Shown here one piece after another: positions 33,366 to 40,652 of a DNA stretch of 64,000 nt (within the stretch, counting starts at the first letter, position 1; the number at the start of each line of letters is the position of its first letter). The DNA lies in assembly GCA_035715725.1 (NCBI GenBank), contig DASTKT010000201.1:1-64000 (forward strand), in the 5' to 3' direction. The stretch is from JADGGV01 sp035715725 (GTDB taxonomy: Bacteria; Gemmatimonadota; Gemmatimonadetes; Longimicrobiales; RSA9). A model generated the notes under the pieces. It was not told the DNA's origin, searched no databases, and worked only from the letters and a program-made list of their open reading frames with translations. A program made the translations under genes and the position numbers.

Positions 33366-34019
33366 ATGGCTGGCTGCCCCCGCGCGATCGGCCCCGCCGG
33401 CCGGCGCGTCTCACCGGGCGGGGCGGCGCTCTTGCTGTTGCTGCTCCTGCCGATCTCCGCCGCGGCCGCCATGCAGGCCGAGCCGATTCGGCTGCAGCTC
33501 GATTCCACGGCCTCCCGCGTCTGGTTCGAGGGCTCCGCCACGCTCGGCGACTTCACCGCCGAATCGCGATCGGCCACCGGCACCGCGACGCTCGACGACC
33601 CGACGCGGCTGACGAGCGGCCACGGCCGCATCGAGCTCCCGGTGGCCTCGCTGAAGACGGGCAACGGGCTCCGTAACAAACACCTCCGGGATGAGATGGA
33701 GGCTTCGAAGTACCCCCTCGTCGTCTTCACCGTCGAGCGCGTGCTCGCCGCCGCGCTCGCCGCGGCCCCGTCCGCCGACGCCGAGCCCGGCGAGCCGGTC
33801 CTCCTCCACGGCACGCTCGAGGTCAAGGGACGCCCCACCGAAGTCGACTTCCCCGCCACCGCCGAGCTCCGCGGGGACACGCTGCTCGTCCGCGGACGGA
33901 TGCCGCTGCGGTTCACGCGGCTCGGCATGAAGCCGCCCGTTCGGCTCCTCGGCGCCACGAAGGTACGCGACGAGTTCACCCTCGCGTTCGACGCGCGCTT
34001 CATCCCCGCGCCGCGGTGA
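33366..34019 (+). CDS. YceI-family periplasmic lipid-binding protein
   Basis: 217 residues with a signal peptide (LLLLLLLPISAAAA). A YceI lipocalin-like barrel that in characterised members binds polyisoprenoids: IRLQLDSTASRVWFEGSATL, LKTGNGLRNKHLRDEMEASK, VFTVERV, LHGTLEVKGRPTEVDFPA and VRDEFTLAFDARF. Exported to the periplasm. The stop overlaps the GTG of the FAD gene by 4 nt. Its presence suggests that the locus handles an isoprenoid or long-chain lipid. Confidence 0.88.
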   Translation: MAGCPRAIGPAGRRVSPGGAALLLLLLLPISAAAAMQAEPIRLQLDSTASRVWFEGSATLGDFTAESRSATGTATLDDPTRLTSGHGRIELPVASLKTGNGLRNKHLRDEMEASKYPLVVFTVERVLAAALAAAPSADAEPGEPVLLHGTLEVKGRPTEVDFPATAELRGDTLLVRGRMPLRFTRLGMKPPVRLLGATKVRDEFTLAFDARFIPAPR

Positions 34020-35281
34020 GCCGGCCAGCCCGCCGTTCCGCCGACATCGTCGTGGTCGGCGCCGGGCCGGCCGGTGCCGCCGCGGCGCTCCTCCTCGCCC
34101 GGGCCGGCCTGGATACGCTCCTCCTCGACCGGCGCGACTTTCCCCGCGCCAAACCCTGCGGCGACTGCATGTCCGCCGCCACCACCCGGATCCTCGACCG
34201 CCTCGGCCTGCGCGCCGCCGTGGAGGCCGCCCGCCCGGCGCGGCTCACCGGCTGGAGGATCGTCGCCCCGGCCGGGCACGCCCTCCACGGTCGCTTCGAC
34301 CGCTACGCTGAAGACGACGAGGGCGCCCGCCGCGCTCTCGCGCTCCCGCGCGAGCGCCTCGACGCCATTATCGTCCGCGGCGCCCGCGACGCCGGTGCCG
34401 AGCTCCGCACCGGCGTGCACGTGACGGATCTGCTGCGCGACGCAGCCGGCGCCGTCACCGGCGTCGTGGCCCGCGACGTCGACGCGGGAGCGCTCGAGAT
34501 CCGCGCGCGCCTGGTCATCGGGGCGGATGGGCTCCGCTCGATCGTCGCGCGGCGGCTCCGTCTGCTCCGCCGCTCGCCCCGCCTCCGCAAGCTCTCGCTG
34601 ACCACCCACGTCCGCGGGGTCGCCGGCGTGGGTACGCTCGGCGAGATGCACCTCGCCGATCGCGCCTGCCTGGGCCTGGCGCCGGTCGAGGACGGCGCGG
34701 ACCCGCTCTGCAACCTCACGCTCGTCGTCGACGCCGACCGCTTCGGCCGCGACCTCGCCGATGGCGCTCGCGCCTTCCTTCGCCGGGCGCTGCTCTGGTT
34801 CCCGGAGCTCGCGCCGCGCCTCGCCGCCGCCGATCTCGATGGCCCGCTCCTCGCCTCCGGCCCCTTCGACTGGCCGACGCGCGACGTCGTCGCGCCCGGC
34901 GCCGCCCTCGTCGGCGATGCCGCCGGCTACTACGACCCGTTCACCGGCCAGGGGATCTTCCAGGCCCTCGCTGCCGCCGAGCTCGCGGCCGAGGACGCCC
35001 GGCGCGCCCTGAAGACATCGGCTCGGCCACCACTCCTCCGCCACTACGCCGCAGCCCGACACCGCCTCCTCCGCGGCCCGCGCGCCTTGCAGCACACGAT
35101 CGAGTGGATCCTCTCGCGCCCCGCCCTCGCCGACGCCGCAATCGCTCGCCTCGCGCACGCGCCGCCGCTCGCCGACGCCGTCATCGCCGCCACCGGAGAC
35201 CTCGTCCCGGTGCGGACCTTGCTTCGCCCCGCGCTGCTCCTCAACGTTCTGCGCCACGACTCGCCGGAGAGCTGCCGATGA
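34016..35281 (+). CDS. FAD-dependent oxidoreductase, geranylgeranyl-reductase family
   Basis: 421 residues. N-terminal Rossmann motif DIVVVGAGPAGAAAALLLA, then RRDFPRAKPCGDCMSAATTR, the PCG signature of the geranylgeranyl/digeranylgeranyl reductase group, LVIGADGLRSIVARRL and GDAAGYYDPFTGQGIFQAL (flavin phosphate binding). Relatives reduce isoprenoid double bonds or hydroxylate/halogenate aromatic polyketides. It overlaps YceI upstream and the SRPBCC gene downstream (ATGA), so all are translated in series. Confidence 0.9.
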   Translation: MSRPARRSADIVVVGAGPAGAAAALLLARAGLDTLLLDRRDFPRAKPCGDCMSAATTRILDRLGLRAAVEAARPARLTGWRIVAPAGHALHGRFDRYAEDDEGARRALALPRERLDAIIVRGARDAGAELRTGVHVTDLLRDAAGAVTGVVARDVDAGALEIRARLVIGADGLRSIVARRLRLLRRSPRLRKLSLTTHVRGVAGVGTLGEMHLADRACLGLAPVEDGADPLCNLTLVVDADRFGRDLADGARAFLRRALLWFPELAPRLAAADLDGPLLASGPFDWPTRDVVAPGAALVGDAAGYYDPFTGQGIFQALAAAELAAEDARRALKTSARPPLLRHYAAARHRLLRGPRALQHTIEWILSRPALADAAIARLAHAPPLADAVIAATGDLVPVRTLLRPALLLNVLRHDSPESCR

Positions 35282-35787
35282 GGACCGTCGACGAGCACGT
35301 CATGCGCGCGCCGCCGCGCCTGTGCTACGAGGTCGCCGCCGACGTCGAGCGCTGGCCGCTCATCCTGCCCCACTACCGCTGGGTACGCTTCCAGCGACGC
35401 GACGACTTCGCTTGCGGCCGTGTCGAGATGGCCGCCTGGCGTGACTTCGCCGGCCCCGCGCGCTACCCCACCTGGTGGGTCTCCGAGATGGCCGCCCAGC
35501 CGGACGAGCCCGCCGTCTACTACCGCCACGTCGCCGGGGTCACCCGCGGCATGGAGGTGAAGTGGGAGTTCCACCCCGACGGCGAGACCACCGTCGTCCG
35601 CATCACGCACGAGTGGCGCGGACCCGGCTGGCCGCTGATCGGCCGCTTCGCCGCGAGCCGCGTCATCGGCCCGCACTTCGTCAGCGCCATCGCCCGCCGA
35701 ACCCTCGCCGGCGTCGCCGCCGAGGCCGAGCGCCGCGCCCGCAGCGAGGCACGCACCCCCGAGCCGTCGGAGAGCCATGATGCCTGA
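35278..35787 (+). CDS. SRPBCC-family protein (polyketide cyclase-like)
   Basis: 169 residues. The START/SRPBCC fold: DEHVMRAPPRLCYEVAADVERWPLILPHYRWVRF opening helix-grip, internal RVEMAAWRDF, VEVKWEF-type strands and a long C-terminal helix (GPHFVSAIARRTLAGVAAEAE). Such proteins cyclise polyketides or carry hydrophobic ligands. The ATG overlaps the FAD-gene stop and its own end overlaps the ketosynthase start, which ties it to that enzyme. Confidence 0.85.
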   Translation: MRTVDEHVMRAPPRLCYEVAADVERWPLILPHYRWVRFQRRDDFACGRVEMAAWRDFAGPARYPTWWVSEMAAQPDEPAVYYRHVAGVTRGMEVKWEFHPDGETTVVRITHEWRGPGWPLIGRFAASRVIGPHFVSAIARRTLAGVAAEAERRARSEARTPEPSESHDA

Positions 35788-37054
35788 TGCACCGTCGACC
35801 AACGGCCAATCCGGCACGGCCGCCCCGCGCGTCGCCATCACCGGCCTCGGCCCTGTCACCGCGGTCGGCGTCGGCGTCGACGCCTTCTGGGACGGGCTCC
35901 GCCGCGAACGCTCGCCGATCCGCCGGATCGACCGCTTCGACGCCTCTCCCTGGCGCAGCCGCATCGCCGCCCAGGTCGACGACTTCGAGCCCGAGCGATT
36001 CCTCGAGCCCAGGCTCGTCCGCCGCCTCGATCGCTTCGGCCACTTCTCCCTCGCGGCCGCGCGCCTCGCGGTCGAGGACGCCGGCCTCGGCTCGACCCGC
36101 GTCGATCCCGACCGCGTCGCCGTCCAGATGGGCTCCGCGCTCGGCGGCCTCGCCTATGCCGAGGCCCAGGCCGTCAATCTCATGGCCGACGGCACCCGCG
36201 CCGTCGACCCCCGCGTCGCCCTCACCACCTTCTGCGGCGCCGCCTCCTGCGGCATCGCAATCGAGTTCGGCTTCACCGGCCCCAACGCCACCAACGCCAT
36301 GTCCTGCGCCTCCGGGACAATTGCCGTCGGAGAGGCGTGGCGCCTCATCCGCGAAGGCGTCGTCGACGTCGCCCTCGCTGGCGGCGCCGAGACCCCTCTC
36401 GCCCCCCTCTGCTTCGGCGCCTTCGCTCTCATCCGCGCCATGAGCACCCGCAACGACGACCCCGAGCGCGCCTGCCGTCCCTTCGACCGCACCCGCGACG
36501 GCTTCATCATGGGCGAGGGCGCCTGCGTCCTCGTCCTCGAGCGCCTGGACCACGCTCTCGCCCGCGGCGCCCGCGTCTACGCCGAACTGGCAGGCTACGG
36601 CACCACCAACGACGCCTATCACATGGCCGCCCCGCGCCCCGACGGCTCCCAGGCCGCCCGCGCCATGCGCATCGCGCTCCGCTCCGCCGGCGTCGAGCCC
36701 ACCCAGGTCGATTACGTCAACCCGCACGGTTCCTCGACCCCGCTCAACGACTCCACCGAAAGTCAGGCCATCAAGCAGATCCTGGGCGAGCGCGCCTACC
36801 AGATCCCCATCAGCGGCACGAAGCCGTACCACGCCCACGCCCTCGGCGCCTCCGGCGCCATCGAGGCCGCCGTCTGCTCCCTCGCCATCCATCGCGGCTG
36901 GATCCCGCCGACCGTCAACTTCGAGGCCGGCGACGCCGATTGCGACCTCGACTACGTGCCCCGGCACGGCCGCGAGCTCCGCCCCCGCATCGCTCTCTCC
37001 AACTCCTTCGGCTTCGGCGGCATCAACGCCTCCATCGTGCTCCGCGCCGTCTGA
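35777..37054 (+). CDS. Beta-ketoacyl-ACP synthase (FabF-like ketosynthase)
   Basis: 425 residues, full-length. The thiolase-fold KS catalytic triad is complete: Cys in NAMSCASGTIAVGEAW, His in YVNPHGSSTPLNDSTE and His in TKPYHAHALGASGA; the C-terminus IALSNSFGFGGINASIVL is typical. It condenses an acyl chain with malonyl-ACP. No ACP, acyltransferase, ketoreductase or chain-length factor is in the locus, so ACP and malonyl supply would come from fatty-acid synthesis. Either of two tandem ATGs could start it. It is the last gene of the overlapping set. Confidence 0.9.
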   Translation: MMPDAPSTNGQSGTAAPRVAITGLGPVTAVGVGVDAFWDGLRRERSPIRRIDRFDASPWRSRIAAQVDDFEPERFLEPRLVRRLDRFGHFSLAAARLAVEDAGLGSTRVDPDRVAVQMGSALGGLAYAEAQAVNLMADGTRAVDPRVALTTFCGAASCGIAIEFGFTGPNATNAMSCASGTIAVGEAWRLIREGVVDVALAGGAETPLAPLCFGAFALIRAMSTRNDDPERACRPFDRTRDGFIMGEGACVLVLERLDHALARGARVYAELAGYGTTNDAYHMAAPRPDGSQAARAMRIALRSAGVEPTQVDYVNPHGSSTPLNDSTESQAIKQILGERAYQIPISGTKPYHAHALGASGAIEAAVCSLAIHRGWIPPTVNFEAGDADCDLDYVPRHGRELRPRIALSNSFGFGGINASIVLRAV

Positions 37055-37346
37055 CCTGCCGTTCCGGCGCCCCAGTCGCCACGCTCCCGCCAGCACTGGC
37101 CCCTGATCGCCCCGCTCGCCGTGCCAGATCGCCCGCGGGAGCCGGGGTGCGCCGGCGCGCGCCGGGTCGCATCGCGTGGCTGCGTCAGCCACTAGATCGT
37201 TTCTGCATCTTTTCTGGGCACAATACGTCCAATGGCAAGCATCCTGCACAGGACCGCGGTGCCTGGCAAAACGACTGGCCCGGGCGTGGAGATCCGTGCG
37301 TCGCCATGGAGGCGGCCACACACGCGGGGAGACAAGGAGGCACCAT

Positions 37347-38717
37347 ATGAAGGGACTTGGTCGGGCGGCCGTGGGTACGGCGCTCCTGCTGCCGTTAGCG
37401 GTAGCTCCGCTGTCGGCGCAGACGCCGTGGCGCTTCGACATCGGGGTGAACGGCGGCGGCTCGTGGTACTCCGGCCTGCTGGGCGGCGACCACACGGGCG
37501 GCGACGCCGTGAAGTTCCAGCCGAACTGGCTGACGGGCGGCCAGGTCGGGGTGTGGTTCACGCCCCGGATCGGCATTCGCGCCAACATGACGTACACGGA
37601 TACGAAGCTGAAGCAGGGAGACACCGAGCTCTATGGGGATGTCAACCTGTGGAGCGGCTCGGGCGATGTGCTGTTCCGCCTGACGAACCCGGCGGCGAAC
37701 TTCACCGGGTTCCAGGCGCTGCCGTACATCGCGCTCGGCGCGGGCGCGAAGTGGGTCAACCCGGCGGGTGACTTCTTCTTCGTGAACGACGGTGGCGACG
37801 CCAATTCCGGCGTACCGTTCACGTGCGTGGGCGGCACCTGCTTCGGGCCGGGAGGTGTGCCGGGCACGACGGCGACCAACTTCTTCCTGAAGGAGAAGTC
37901 GTCCTTCATGGGGCTGGGCGGGATCGGCGCAGACCTGCGCGTGGCCCCGAATTTCGCGATTCGTCTGGAGGCCGGGGACCGGATCTACAAGCCGAGCGTG
38001 GTCGCGACGGGCGCGACGGGCTTCCCGGGCGTCGTGACCGCGACGAGCACGGATAACCAGGCCAAGCTGGTGAACGAGATCTACGGTCAGGCCGGCCTGC
38101 ACCTGCTGCTGGGCGTCGCCGCCCCGGCGGTCGTGGCCATCACGCCGGCCCCGGCGCCGCCTCCGGAGACCCCGCCTCCGCCGCCGCCGCCGCCGGCCCC
38201 GACGACCGAAACCGTCAACGTGTGCGTGGTCGATATCACGCAGCCGACGGGTCTGAAGATGCTCGAGGCGACGCGCACCATCGCGACGAACGACACGACG
38301 GTGATGGTGAACGGCCAGTCGGTTCCGCTCGCGCAGGCGGTCGGCACCGTCCCGGTGGCCTCGACGGCGACCTGGTACATCCAGGGGCAGCCGCTGGTCA
38401 TCGGCAAGCGGCACCAGCTCAAGTTCGTGAGCTTCGGCAGCCCGCGGACGGCGACGGTCGATGAGTTCGCCTTCCTCGGCACCGTGGACGGCCTGCCCGT
38501 CTACGCCGACAAGAGCACGGTCGCCGATGTCCAGGCGAACCTGGACCAGGCCCGCACCGCGAACAACAACGACCTGACGGCCATCGTCGACGCGCAGACC
38601 AACATCCGCACCGCGCTCGACAAGCCGAACGTCGTGCTCTACGCGCCGCTCCAGCCCACCGGGTGCGTCTTCCAGCCCGTGCAGCTGCAGCAGCAGGTCC
38701 GCAAGGTGCGCGGGTAG
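37347..38717 (+). CDS. Outer-membrane beta-barrel protein with proline hinge
   Basis: 456 residues. Signal peptide (LLPLAVAPLSAQ). Residues 25-265 look like an OmpA-type eight-strand barrel (WRFDIGVNGGGSWYSG, GVWFTPRIGIRANMTY, GIGADLRVAPNFAIRLEAGD). A pure proline hinge (about residue 280) follows, then a C-terminal domain of about 165 residues that is not OmpA/MotB peptidoglycan-binding and matches no family I know. AAGGAGG at 37334-37340 and a strong terminator at 38743 suggest high expression of a single gene. Confidence 0.82.
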   Translation: MKGLGRAAVGTALLLPLAVAPLSAQTPWRFDIGVNGGGSWYSGLLGGDHTGGDAVKFQPNWLTGGQVGVWFTPRIGIRANMTYTDTKLKQGDTELYGDVNLWSGSGDVLFRLTNPAANFTGFQALPYIALGAGAKWVNPAGDFFFVNDGGDANSGVPFTCVGGTCFGPGGVPGTTATNFFLKEKSSFMGLGGIGADLRVAPNFAIRLEAGDRIYKPSVVATGATGFPGVVTATSTDNQAKLVNEIYGQAGLHLLLGVAAPAVVAITPAPAPPPETPPPPPPPPAPTTETVNVCVVDITQPTGLKMLEATRTIATNDTTVMVNGQSVPLAQAVGTVPVASTATWYIQGQPLVIGKRHQLKFVSFGSPRTATVDEFAFLGTVDGLPVYADKSTVADVQANLDQARTANNNDLTAIVDAQTNIRTALDKPNVVLYAPLQPTGCVFQPVQLQQQVRKVRG

Positions 38718-38742
38718 CCACCCGATCACCCACGGACCCCTA

Positions 38743-38770
38743 GGGGCCCGGCCATCGGCCGGGCCCCTTT
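38743..38770 (+). terminator. Rho-independent terminator of the outer-membrane protein gene
   Basis: An 11-bp GC stem (38743-38753 with 38757-38767), a 3-nt loop and a TTT tail, 25 nt after the stop codon. Confidence 0.85.
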
Positions 38771-38896
38771 CGTTTCCGGGGAACCGCCGGCCCATCGCCC
38801 GGACTTCGGGGCCGATGCCGCCTCCGGCCTCACGCACGGCACGGCGCCACGCCGCGCCCACGACCACCTCCTCTTGAGGACGGGCCGACCGCATCG

Positions 38897-39277
38897 ATGC
38901 GATCGGTCCCGAACCGACCCATGAGCCTGCAGGAATTCCGCGCCTTCCGCGAGCGGATGAACGAGCGCATCCTCGCCGCCGACAACCTCGAGATCCGCCG
39001 TTTCTTCGCCCTCGATTCCCGTGTCTATGACGATGGGGCGCTCCCCACCCGCACCAAGGAGCTCCTCGGCCTCGTCGCCTCCCTCGTGCTTCGGTGCGAC
39101 GATTGCATCTCGTACCACATCGTGCGCTGCGTCGAGGAGGGCGTCTCCGACCCGGAGTTCTACGAGGCCCTCTCCGTCGGTCTCGTGGTCGGCGGCTCCA
39201 TCGTCATCCCCCACCTCCGACGCGCCGTCGCCACGCTGGACGAGGTCCGTCAGGAGGCCCCATCTGACGCGCTCTGA
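38897..39277 (+). CDS. Carboxymuconolactone decarboxylase / AhpD-like protein
   Basis: 126 residues. The all-helical CMD/AhpD fold with the redox-type motif LRCDDCISYHIVRCVEEG (CxxC followed by H), as in AhpD-like peroxidase partners rather than the decarboxylases, which lack the cysteines. The C-terminal half has EALSVGLVVGGSIVIPHLRRA. Probably a cytoplasmic thiol-dependent antioxidant enzyme. An in-frame ATG at 38921 would shorten it by 8 residues; neither start has a strong Shine-Dalgarno. It precedes the sigma-factor leader. Confidence 0.85.
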   Translation: MRSVPNRPMSLQEFRAFRERMNERILAADNLEIRRFFALDSRVYDDGALPTRTKELLGLVASLVLRCDDCISYHIVRCVEEGVSDPEFYEALSVGLVVGGSIVIPHLRRAVATLDEVRQEAPSDAL

Positions 39278-39314
39278 CCCCCGCTCGCGCCTCGTCACGG
39301 CTGCCCCGGGGGGG

Positions 39315-39343
39315 TTTACAAGGACGTGTCGCGAAGTCATATT
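39315..39343 (+). promoter_or_regulatory. Candidate promoter of the sigma-factor leader
   Basis: TTTACA (39315-39320), a 17-bp spacer and CATATT (39338-39343). Start expected near 39350, just ahead of a 24-codon frame and a terminator. Confidence 0.55.
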
Positions 39344-39352
39344 GAACGGGTT

Positions 39353-39427
39353 ATGACCGAAACCGTGACGGGGGCGAGGCGCGTGCGGTGCTCCGGTGAG
39401 GCAAAGCCGCACACGCATCTTTGGTAA
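39353..39427 (+). CDS. Candidate 24-aa leader peptide before the sigma gene
   Basis: ATG at 39353 opens a frame reading MTETVTGARRVRCSGEAKPH then THLW and TAA (39425-39427). Its stop directly abuts the left arm of the terminator stem at 39428. The predicted transcription start is only about 3 nt upstream, so translation would be nearly leaderless. An internal hairpin (GTGCGG 39383-39388 with CCGCAC 39407-39412) overlaps the frame. This arrangement resembles ribosome-mediated attenuators. The alternative is that it is untranslated and the region is a small RNA. Confidence 0.4.
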   Translation: MTETVTGARRVRCSGEAKPHTHLW

Positions 39428-39472
39428 GGCAGTAGACGTCGGACTTTGACGGCGTCTGCTGCCTTTTTTCTT
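39428..39472 (+). terminator. Strong intrinsic terminator upstream of a sigma-factor gene
   Basis: GGCAGTAGACG (39428-39438) pairs with CGTCTGCTGCC (39453-39463; one T-G wobble), followed by six Ts and CTT. It ends about 28 nt before the sigma factor ATG, so reading the gene from the upstream promoter requires antitermination or read-through. Confidence 0.85.
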
Positions 39473-39499
39473 AAATACCCGATCCGAGGATGCCGCGAT

Positions 39500-40360
39500 A
39501 TGTTTCTTAACTCCCGCGCCCTGGACTCCTTTGATCAGTACCTCTTCGACGTAGAGAAGTACCCGCTCATCGAGGACCCGGAGGAAGAGCGTGAGTTGGC
39601 CCGGCGTGCCCGGGTCGGTGATAAGGAAGCGGCGGAGCGGCTGGTGACGGCGAACCTGCGGTTCGTGATCTCCTACGTGAAGAAGTACCAGGGTCGGGGG
39701 TTGGGGTTGGCCGAGCTGGTCTGCATCGGCAACGAGGGTCTCCTCAAGGCGGTGAAGAAGTTCGATCCGGACAAGGGCGTCAAGTTCATCTCGTACGCGG
39801 TGTGGTGGATCCGGCAGACGGTGCTCCAGGCGCTGGCGGAGCAGACCCGCTCGGTGCGCATCCCGCTGAACCAGAACTCGAACCTGGTGAAGCTCTCGCG
39901 CACGGAGACGGCGCTCACGCAGTTGCTCGGTCGGTCGCCGACGGACCAGGAGATCGCCGCGGAGATGGAGGAGCCGGTCGACACGGTGCGCGCGCTGCGG
40001 CGAGTCGCGGCATCGGAGCTCTCGCTGGATGCGCCGATCGACCGTGGAGACCGGGACAGCGCCTCGTTCGGCGAGCGCTTCGCCGGAGTCGAGGCCGAGG
40101 ATATCGAGGAGACGGTGGAGTCGCAGGCCCGCCGCGAGTTCCTCGACCGCATGTTCGAGAAGTACCTGACGGAGCGCGAGCGCCGGATCCTGTACCTGTA
40201 CTACGGTCTCGACGACGGCGAGGAGCGGACGCTGGAAGAGATCGGCTCGCTGCTCGGTGTGACGCGGGAGCGGATCCGGCAGATTCGCAACCGCGCGTTC
40301 GAGAAGCTGCGCGAGAGCCCGGACGGCGAGGCGCTCGAGACGTTCTGGAGTGCGAACTGA
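39500..40360 (+). CDS. RNA polymerase sigma-70 factor, RpoD-like paralogue
   Basis: 286 residues. Region 1.2 (LDSFDQYLFDVEKYPLI), region 2 with VTANLRFVISYVKKYQGRGLGLAEL and KFISYAVWWIRQTVLQAL, region 3 (RSPTDQEIAAEMEEPVDTV) and region 4 with LYYGLDDGEERTLEEIGSLLGVTRERIRQ. It lacks region 1.1, like the 17693 paralogue, but region 2.1 and the N-terminus differ. The chosen start MFLNSRALDSF has CCGAGGA 9-15 nt upstream. Expression is probably governed by the leader and terminator described at 39315-39472. Confidence 0.92.
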   Translation: MFLNSRALDSFDQYLFDVEKYPLIEDPEEERELARRARVGDKEAAERLVTANLRFVISYVKKYQGRGLGLAELVCIGNEGLLKAVKKFDPDKGVKFISYAVWWIRQTVLQALAEQTRSVRIPLNQNSNLVKLSRTETALTQLLGRSPTDQEIAAEMEEPVDTVRALRRVAASELSLDAPIDRGDRDSASFGERFAGVEAEDIEETVESQARREFLDRMFEKYLTERERRILYLYYGLDDGEERTLEEIGSLLGVTRERIRQIRNRAFEKLRESPDGEALETFWSAN

Positions 40361-40405
40361 CGGCAGCCGGGGCCGCGCGTGCGCGCGGCTGAACGCTGGA
40401 CGCAT

Positions 40406-40435
40406 GAAGGGCCCGCCGGATCCGGCGGGCCCTTC
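40406..40435. terminator. Perfect 30-bp palindrome after the sigma-factor gene
   Basis: 40406-40420 is the exact reverse complement of 40421-40435, 45 nt after the stop. It would fold into a very GC-rich hairpin, followed by CGGCATTCC rather than a T-run. Confidence 0.6.
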
Positions 40436-40652
40436 GGCATTCCGGCAGGGCGCGGCGCAAATAGCGTCCGGAACACACCTTTCCGGGTTCAGGTAGTACT
40501 CCCGATCCCGGTCGCCGTGCGACGGCGTCGGTGCCGCGCCGCCGTGACAGCGAGTCGGAGGGGTGTTCGCGTCCGGCGAAGCCGCTACCTTCGGGCGGAC
40601 GCGCGTGCCCCGGCCTGCCGGGGTCGAGCATGGATTCACCGGTGGACGCCGA

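Noticed and set aside
39350..39470. Cyclic-di-GMP, ZTP, SAM/SAH or glycine riboswitch
   Set aside because: Short words such as GCAAAGCC and CGTGACGG occur, but the ordered core motifs and paired elements of those aptamers are absent.
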